Assembly: GCA_012030815.1 (NCBI GenBank)
Contig: JAAUVF010000017.1
Span: forward strand, 1 to 10,724
Reading direction: 5' to 3'
From: Nanobdellota archaeon
GTDB lineage: Archaea > Thermoproteota > Nitrososphaeria > Nitrososphaerales > Nitrosopumilaceae
DNA length: 10,724 nucleotides
A program made the position numbers and the translations under genes. The stretch's first letter is position 1; each line of letters begins with the position of its first letter. Shown here piece after piece: positions 5,973 to 10,724 of this stretch. The notes under the pieces were generated by a model, which worked only from the letters and a program-made list of their open reading frames with translations, made no database searches and had not been told where the DNA came from.

Positions 5973-7334
5973 TTGGCAATTTTACCGATAGATGGTGGGC
6001 GTTACGGAACCAAAGAGATGTTGGATATTTTTAGTGAGCAAAATAAAGTAAATTACCAATTAGAAATTGAAGGAGCTGCTGCACTATCACAAAGTGAAAT
6101 CGGGATTATTTCAAAAAAAATTGGTAAGACAATTTACACAGCAGCAATGTCAGGTAAAATTACAGCTAAAAGAATCAAGGAATTAGAAGCAAAAAGTGAT
6201 CATGATACAGCTGCACTAGTTGAATCATTGAGTGAAAAATGTTCAAATGATGCAAGACCATGGATTCATTATGGATTAACAAGCAATGATCTGGTAGATA
6301 CCAGTAATTCTATGCAAATGAGAGATGCACTAAAAATTATAGAAACTAAAGTTGCAAAAATGGCACTAATACTAGCAAAGAGAGCAGTACAACATGGAAA
6401 AATTCCAGCAGTGGGTAGAACACATGGACAACATGCTAGCATAATTTCATTTGGATTAAAATTTGCAAATTGGGCTGCAGAAATGACAAAACACGTAGAG
6501 AGAATTCAAGAGATCAAAAAGCGAGTTTTAATTTGTAAAACGCTTGGTGTTGTTGGAACAGGTTCACTAATGGGTGCAGAATCACTTGAAGTTCAAAAGC
6601 GAGTTGCAAAGAGATTAAACCTTTTTCCAGCTGAAGTCACTACACAAATAATTCCTAGAGAGAGATATGCAGAATATGTCTTTGAATTAGCACTAATTGG
6701 TGCTACTTTGGAAAAAATTGCAGTGGAGATTAGAAATTTACAGAGAACTGAGATTGGAGAGGTTGCAGAACAATTCAAAAAAGGTCAGATGGGCAGTAGT
6801 GCAGTTCCAGTAAAGAGAAACCCCATAAAAAGTGAAAGAGTTTCATCTTTATCAAAAATACTCCGTAGTCAAGTAGCAATTACGTTTGAAAATATTCCAT
6901 TATGGCATGAGCGAGACCTTTCAAACTCAGCAAATGAGAGATTTGTGCTTCCTACTGCAGCAATTTTAGTAGATGAAATGTTGGAAACTATGATCAAGAT
7001 AATTTCAAATCTAATAGTAAATGAGAAAAGAATTGTGGATAATCTATACATTACAAAGGGACAGATATTTGCAGAATTTGTTTTAGAGGCACTAATCAAA
7101 AAGGGAGTTCCAAGATTTGTTGCATATAGAGATGTACAACGAGTTGCGTTTGAGGCAAACGAAAAAGGAATTCAGTACATTGATGCAATCAAAAAGGACA
7201 AAGCATTTTCAGCAAAACTGACTGAAAAAGAAATAGATGCAATATTTTCTCCAGAAAAACATCTTGGAGCATCTCCATTAATTATTAGCAACGTCAATAA
7301 ATCAGTTCAAGCGACGGTAAAAAAATTTATTTAG
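5973..7334 (+). CDS. purB: Adenylosuccinate lyase
   Basis: PurB is a homotetrameric fumarase/aspartase-superfamily lyase. It releases fumarate from SAICAR and from adenylosuccinate, acting twice in purine synthesis. The 453-residue length is normal. Visible motifs are SDHDTAA (76-82), TSNDLVDTS (103-111), GRTHGQHAS (148-156, with the catalytic-site histidine H151) and the signature GSSAVPVKRNP (274-284) on the flexible catalytic loop, where the usual form is GSSxMPxKxNP. The start is TTG 5973 (MAILPIDGGRYGT). There is no Shine-Dalgarno, and an AT box lies about 28 bp upstream. Its last 8 bases overlap the end of the convergent synthetase gene. The frame is intact throughout. Confidence 0.96.
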   Translation: MAILPIDGGRYGTKEMLDIFSEQNKVNYQLEIEGAAALSQSEIGIISKKIGKTIYTAAMSGKITAKRIKELEAKSDHDTAALVESLSEKCSNDARPWIHYGLTSNDLVDTSNSMQMRDALKIIETKVAKMALILAKRAVQHGKIPAVGRTHGQHASIISFGLKFANWAAEMTKHVERIQEIKKRVLICKTLGVVGTGSLMGAESLEVQKRVAKRLNLFPAEVTTQIIPRERYAEYVFELALIGATLEKIAVEIRNLQRTEIGEVAEQFKKGQMGSSAVPVKRNPIKSERVSSLSKILRSQVAITFENIPLWHERDLSNSANERFVLPTAAILVDEMLETMIKIISNLIVNEKRIVDNLYITKGQIFAEFVLEALIKKGVPRFVAYRDVQRVAFEANEKGIQYIDAIKKDKAFSAKLTEKEIDAIFSPEKHLGASPLIISNVNKSVQATVKKFI

Positions 7335-8082
7335 ATTTTAACAAGGCCTTGTGAATTTTTGAGCCATATTGCAAAGCTTTTTTTCTTTTTGTGTAAGATA
7401 TTTCAGGAACTCCCACATCACTTGCTAATTTACGTATAATGTGTTTCCTAAGTAGATCTTCAGAGTCATGAATTTTTTCAGAAATAGGAATAGTTTTTGC
7501 ATATTCTATGAATTGTGAAGATAAAAGAGGTTGAATTATTTTTACTTTGAATTCAGAGGCAATTAGATTGACAGCCTTCATCATTTTAAGCTCATTATCT
7601 AATTTAGCATCCATTACTTTGATAATTTGTGATTCTCCTCCAGAGAATGCTTCTCGATATGCATTGTACCCGCAAAATAATTCATCTATACCATTTGCAG
7701 TAACAACAGTGTCAAGTTTTAGACTGTTTGCCAGCTTTGACACATAATAAAATGCAATACAATTTTCATTCCATGATAAATTATCAGTGTTTATTGTTTG
7801 ACTAATCTTTGATGAAATATCAGGAAAAGTTTCTGGTTCAATTTCTAGAATATGATGAGGATATTGTAGAAGAGCATTAACGTCTTTTGCAAACAAAATA
7901 TCATGTGATTCAGCAAATCCAATTGTTAATAGTGTAATATCAAAAGTCATATCTGAACAAATTTTTGAAATTAATGTACTATCAACACCACCAGAAAAAG
8001 CAATTCCAATTTTCTTTTCTTTAACAGTTTCAGAAATAGAATTTTTTATATTTTTTAGAAGATTTTCATGTATCTTATCCAT
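7327..8082 (-). CDS. Stand-alone asparagine-synthetase-type PP-loop ATPase
   Basis: This 251-residue protein corresponds to the C-terminal synthetase domain of AsnB. It shows the PP-loop AFSGGVDSTLISK (28-40), the segment ANGIDELFCGYNAYREA (129-145, matching the family's xGxDELFxGY motif) and a C-terminal KHIIRKLASDVG...TKRKKALQYGSK (213-242), typical of AsnB-like enzymes. There is no N-terminal glutaminase (class II amidotransferase) domain and no Cys2 nucleophile. An asparagine-forming member lacking glutaminase would need free ammonia or a partner, which is plausible in an ammonia-oxidiser, but another acceptor or substrate cannot be excluded. ATG 8082 is the start; the stop lies inside the end of purB. 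It diverges from the carbinolamine dehydratase gene with a 66-bp gap. Confidence 0.85.
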   Translation of the reverse strand: MDKIHENLLKNIKNSISETVKEKKIGIAFSGGVDSTLISKICSDMTFDITLLTIGFAESHDILFAKDVNALLQYPHHILEIEPETFPDISSKISQTINTDNLSWNENCIAFYYVSKLANSLKLDTVVTANGIDELFCGYNAYREAFSGGESQIIKVMDAKLDNELKMMKAVNLIASEFKVKIIQPLLSSQFIEYAKTIPISEKIHDSEDLLRKHIIRKLASDVGVPEISYTKRKKALQYGSKIHKALLKSK

Positions 8083-8119
8083 ATTACTCTGATTTTCAAT
8101 TAAGGGTAATGAATCAATC

Positions 8120-8129
8120 TTTTAATTTA
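8120..8129. promoter_or_regulatory. TATA-like element upstream of carbinolamine dehydratase gene
   Basis: TTTTAATTTA is centred about 25 bp before ATG 8149, consistent with a leaderless transcript. A second AT block (ATTATATCT, 8132-8140) is too close to the ATG. Being nearly palindromic, the first could also work towards the minus-strand synthetase gene, leaving a leader of some 15 bases. Confidence 0.35.
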
Positions 8130-8148
8130 GCATTATATCTAAAATAGC

Positions 8149-8427
8149 ATGATACGATTATCTCAAGCAGAGATTGAACAAGAGTTGAAAAATTTGTCAG
8201 GCTGGAAGATTGTAAATGAAAAATTGCATAAAGAATTTCAGTTTGAGAGCTTTAACCAAGCATTTGGATTTATGACCAGATCTGCGATGGAGATTGAAAA
8301 GATGAATCATCATCCAGAATGGTTTAATGTATACAACAGAATCACTATAGAATTGACAACTCATGATGCAGGAGGCATTACAAAAAATGATGTCAATCTT
8401 GCTAAAATTCTAAATTCATTAGTATAG
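8149..8427 (+). CDS. Pterin-4a-carbinolamine dehydratase
   Basis: This 92-residue member of the PCD/DCoH family dehydrates 4a-hydroxytetrahydropterin to quinonoid dihydropterin. The fold is recognisable end to end. It has L-x-GW (LSGWKI, 16-21), an F-x-F-x-s-F segment ([13 protein letters not shown], 30-42), the active-site block [12 protein letters not shown] (52-63; histidines H54 and H55) and the second block [17 protein letters not shown] (69-85; H72). The length is typical. No aromatic amino-acid hydroxylase, its classical partner, is in the window; the next gene downstream is a pterin-type enzyme. ATG 8149 gives the expected N-terminus. The gene is 57 bp from the QueD-like gene, which has its own TATA-like sequence. 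Confidence 0.92.
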   Translation: MIRLSQAEIEQELKNLSGWKIVNEKLHKEFQFESFNQAFGFMTRSAMEIEKMNHHPEWFNVYNRITIELTTHDAGGITKNDVNLAKILNSLV

Positions 8428-8451
8428 AATTTCAGTCATATTTGATACAGA

Positions 8452-8463
8452 ATTTATATTATA
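8452..8463 (+). promoter_or_regulatory. TATA box of the QueD-like gene
   Basis: AATTTATATTATATCC holds a classic AT-rich box centred about 27-29 bp before ATG 8485. No Shine-Dalgarno precedes that ATG (CACTTCACATGG), so a leaderless or nearly leaderless transcript is likely, probably covering this gene and valS. Confidence 0.5.
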
Positions 8464-8484
8464 TCCAAAATCAGATCACTTCAC

Positions 8485-9300
8485 ATGGCTGCAAGTCCCA
8501 CAATTCTTGATTCAGATTTTAGATATATCGATAAAAAAGGAAATCTACTCAAAACTAGAACAGAGTTAACTGTAGCTCAAATGCTTGCATTTCTAGACCA
8601 AGAATATAAGTACAATCACAAAATTACATTAAAAAATGGTAAAGAGGTTACAGTTGATTTTAAAACAGAAAAAGGACTCATCGAGGTAATTGATAATGAT
8701 GATGATATAACAAAGTACAAGAAAATTAAAGAAGATTTTCCTGAAGAAAAAGTGATGGCAATAGGTCATGCAAAATACGTAGCACAAATTAAAGAACTAC
8801 AAGATATTGTATTTTACGATAAAACACCACAAACAGGCTCCATATTTTTAGAAGATGCATCATTTTCATTTGATTATGCACATATTCTTCCATTGGTAGA
8901 GAAATGCTCTATTTTACACGGACATACATCATCAGTAATGGTAGAGCTTGTAGGACAAATGAAAGATAATCTGCTAGTAGACTTTGGAATAGCAAAAAAA
9001 ATTATAAAAGAAGTTGTCACAGAATTTGATCATAAATTTTTCATTAATAGAAAATACATGAAAAATGAAGACGACTCTCATTATCAAATTAAATTTAATG
9101 GTCCAAAAGGAATGTTTGATATTCAAGTTCCAAAAAATACAGCGTATCTCCTTGAAGGAGAAGCTACTGTAGAAAATCTTTCCAGTGAGATAATCAAACT
9201 GCTTGCCCCCAAATTACCTCAAAATGTAGAAGCTGTTGGTGTTTACATTTATGAAGGATATAACAAAGGTTCCCATATTATTTCAAATATTTCAAGATAG
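8485..9300 (+). CDS. queD: QueD-type 6-pyruvoyltetrahydropterin synthase-like protein with extra N-terminal domain
   Basis: Residues about 120-271 form a PTPS/QueD domain. Zinc ligands are H133 (FDYAH) and H145/H147 (HGH). The catalytic cysteine C141 sits in CSILHGH, the CxxxHGH spacing typical of QueD rather than the longer spacing of animal PTPS. EFDH (180-183) and TVENLSSE (228-235) complete the active site. This suggests 6-carboxy-tetrahydropterin synthase on the preQ0 route to archaeosine in tRNA; another pterin role is possible. Residues 1-115 are additional: usual QueD proteins are about 120-150 residues. That part has VDFKTEKGLIEVIDNDDD and ends KELQDIVFYD, faintly like a PD-(D/E)xK nuclease-fold core without the final lysine; this is a guess from pattern. 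valS follows after 7 bases, so co-transcription is likely. Confidence 0.85.
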   Translation: MAASPTILDSDFRYIDKKGNLLKTRTELTVAQMLAFLDQEYKYNHKITLKNGKEVTVDFKTEKGLIEVIDNDDDITKYKKIKEDFPEEKVMAIGHAKYVAQIKELQDIVFYDKTPQTGSIFLEDASFSFDYAHILPLVEKCSILHGHTSSVMVELVGQMKDNLLVDFGIAKKIIKEVVTEFDHKFFINRKYMKNEDDSHYQIKFNGPKGMFDIQVPKNTAYLLEGEATVENLSSEIIKLLAPKLPQNVEAVGVYIYEGYNKGSHIISNISR

Positions 9301-9307
9301 TTAAGAA

Positions 9308-10724
9308 ATGGAACCAAAAATTGCAGAAAAATCTTGGAATCCAGAGTTAGAAAAAGAGATCCTTAGACATGGGTAAATGAAAAAATTTATGAATTTTTTC
9401 CAAAGGATGATAACTTCACCATAGATACACCACCACCATATCCTTCTGGGAGACCTTGGCACATAGGAGCAGCAGCACATTATTCTCAAATTGACATGAT
9501 TGCACGCACTGCAAGGATGACAGGAAAAATGTATATTTTCCAATAGGAATTGACAGAAACGGTCTGCCTGTAGAAATCTACACAGAAAAAAAACATGGAA
9601 TTCGAATGCGTGAGACTGAAAGAGGTGAATTTCTAAAATTATGCAGAGCAGCATTAGACGATTTGGAAGCTGAAATGATACTAATTATGAAAAGTTTAGG
9701 GATTAGTGGAGATTTTGCAAATTATTATCGAACAGATTCTGAAGAATATAGAGCACTAACACAATCTACATTTATTGAACTTTGGAAAAAAGGACAGGTC
9801 TATCTTGCAAACAGACCAAATAATTATGATTGGGTTTCGGGTACAACCATTGCAGATGCAGAAATTACATACGAAGATTTACCAACTAAACTAGTTTATA
9901 TGAAATTTCAAATTAAGGATACAGATAAAGAAATAATCATAGCAAGTACAAGACCAGAACTTTTGTGTGCATGTAAGACAGTTATTGTTAATCCAGAAGA
10001 TGAAAGATATTCAAATTATATCGGTAAAAGAGTAATTGTGCCAATTACAAATGCAGAAGTTGAGCTAAAAACTCATCATTCTGCTCATCAGGACTTTGGT
10101 TCAGGTGCAGTTATGGTTTGTAGTTATGGTGATCAAAACGATGTTGCATTATTTAGAGAATTGGAATTACAAGAGATTGTAGCAATTGGATTGGATGGAA
10201 AGATGACAGATGCTGCAGGTGATTATGTCGGATTAAAACCAAAACAAGCACGAACAAAAATTATTGAAGATTTAGAAAGTAAAGGATTAGTTGAAAAAAT
10301 TGAAGATATAATTCACAGAACGCCGGTATCTGAACGAAGTAAAAATCCAATTGAAATAATTCCAATGGAAGAATATTATCTAAAACAAAAAGAATCAATT
10401 GAGAAAATGAAAGGATTAGGACAGGAAATTACATTTTATCCTGCTATGCACAAACAAATCCTGCTGAATTGGCTAGAATCTATCAATATTGATTGGCCAA
10501 TATCAAGAAGAAGATATTATGGTACTGAAATTCCTATATGGTATTGCAAAAAATGCTCTGAACCGCATGTTCCTGAGCCTGGAAAGTACTACAAAACCAT
10601 GGATAGAGAAATGTCCAATTAGTCAGTGTTCCAAGTGCGCAAATACAGAATTTGTAGGAGAAGAAAGGACGTTTGACACATGGATGGACTCTAGTGTTTC
10701 ACCTCTTTTATCAGTAGATTTAAC
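9308..10724 (+). CDS. valS: Valyl-tRNA synthetase, 3' truncated by window end (three indels)
   Basis: Class I synthetase charging tRNA-Val. The joined frame covers about 472 residues; the KMSKS region and anticodon-binding domain lie beyond the window. Seen in order: TPPPYPSGRPWHIGAAAHYS (HIGH motif as HIGA), GIDRNGLPVEIYTEKKHGI, TTIADAEITYEDLPTKLVYM, an editing-domain region with ASTRPELL and SAHQDFGSGAVMVCSYGDQN, then INIDWPISRRRYYGTEIPIW, a zinc-type YCKKC...CSKC knuckle and ERTFDTWMDSS. These are archaeal ValRS features. Two missing bases (near 9367; A5 run 9525-9529) and one extra A (A4 run 10593-10596) must be corrected. The ATG at 9606 is internal; the natural start is ATG 9308, 7 bases after the QueD-like gene. 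Confidence 0.88.

Noticed and set aside
9301..9654. 117-codon open frame antisense to the start of valS
   Set aside because: Its Cys/His/Phe-rich translation is the reverse of the conserved ValRS N-terminus; it stays open by chance.
1..10724. CRISPR array, insertion sequence, integrase/att site, toxin-antitoxin or defence genes
   Set aside because: No direct repeats with spacers, transposase or integrase motifs, or paired small toxin-like genes were seen on either strand.

Overview
The window is AT-rich, gene-dense archaeal DNA. An archaeal-type uS11 ribosomal protein, a PDCD5-family DNA-binding protein, RtcB tRNA ligase, an archaeal-type valyl-tRNA synthetase, a tRNA-Thr without encoded CCA, TATA boxes 25-30 bp ahead of start codons and frequent TTG starts all point to an archaeon. 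Gene content and protein style suggest a marine ammonia-oxidising Nitrososphaerota (Thaumarchaeota, Nitrosopumilus-like). The lineage is an inference from memory of such proteins; no search was run.

Layout. Positions 1-455 hold a small two-helix membrane protein (reading frame broken) and a possible 25-residue micro-protein. A tRNA-Thr(CGU) on the minus strand (456-529) and a phosphohexomutase gene (glmM-like, plus strand, from 584) diverge from what looks like one shared TATA element at about 554-563. The glmM-like gene overlaps thiL (thiamine-monophosphate kinase). A membrane-anchored small protein on the minus strand abuts thiL. rps11 (uS11, TTG start, acidic N-terminal extension) follows, with its stop codon shared with a small minus-strand gene. 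The minus-strand pair rtcB then PDCD5-like protein overlaps by 4 bases (TTGA). rtcB and purB diverge around 5896-5972. purB converges on a stand-alone asparagine-synthetase-type ATPase domain. The last block is plus strand: pterin-4a-carbinolamine dehydratase, a QueD-type protein with an extra N-terminal domain, and valS, which runs off the end.

How the genes relate. Most are housekeeping: tRNA and translation (tRNA-Thr, uS11, RtcB, QueD for archaeosine precursor, ValRS), amino-sugar activation (GlmM), thiamine diphosphate synthesis (ThiL) and purine synthesis (PurB). I see no defence island, CRISPR, integrase, transposase or evident novel multi-gene system.

The strongest unusual signal concerns sequence quality. 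Five otherwise normal genes (58-aa protein, glmM, thiL, PDCD5-like, valS) are each broken by one to three single-base indels, nine in all, most in A/T homopolymers. Restoring one base at each site gives full-length proteins with all family motifs. The breaks lie in 1-4251 and 9308-10724, with none seen in the 5 kb between. I read this as sequencing or assembly error, so these genes are annotated as CDSs spanning the break.
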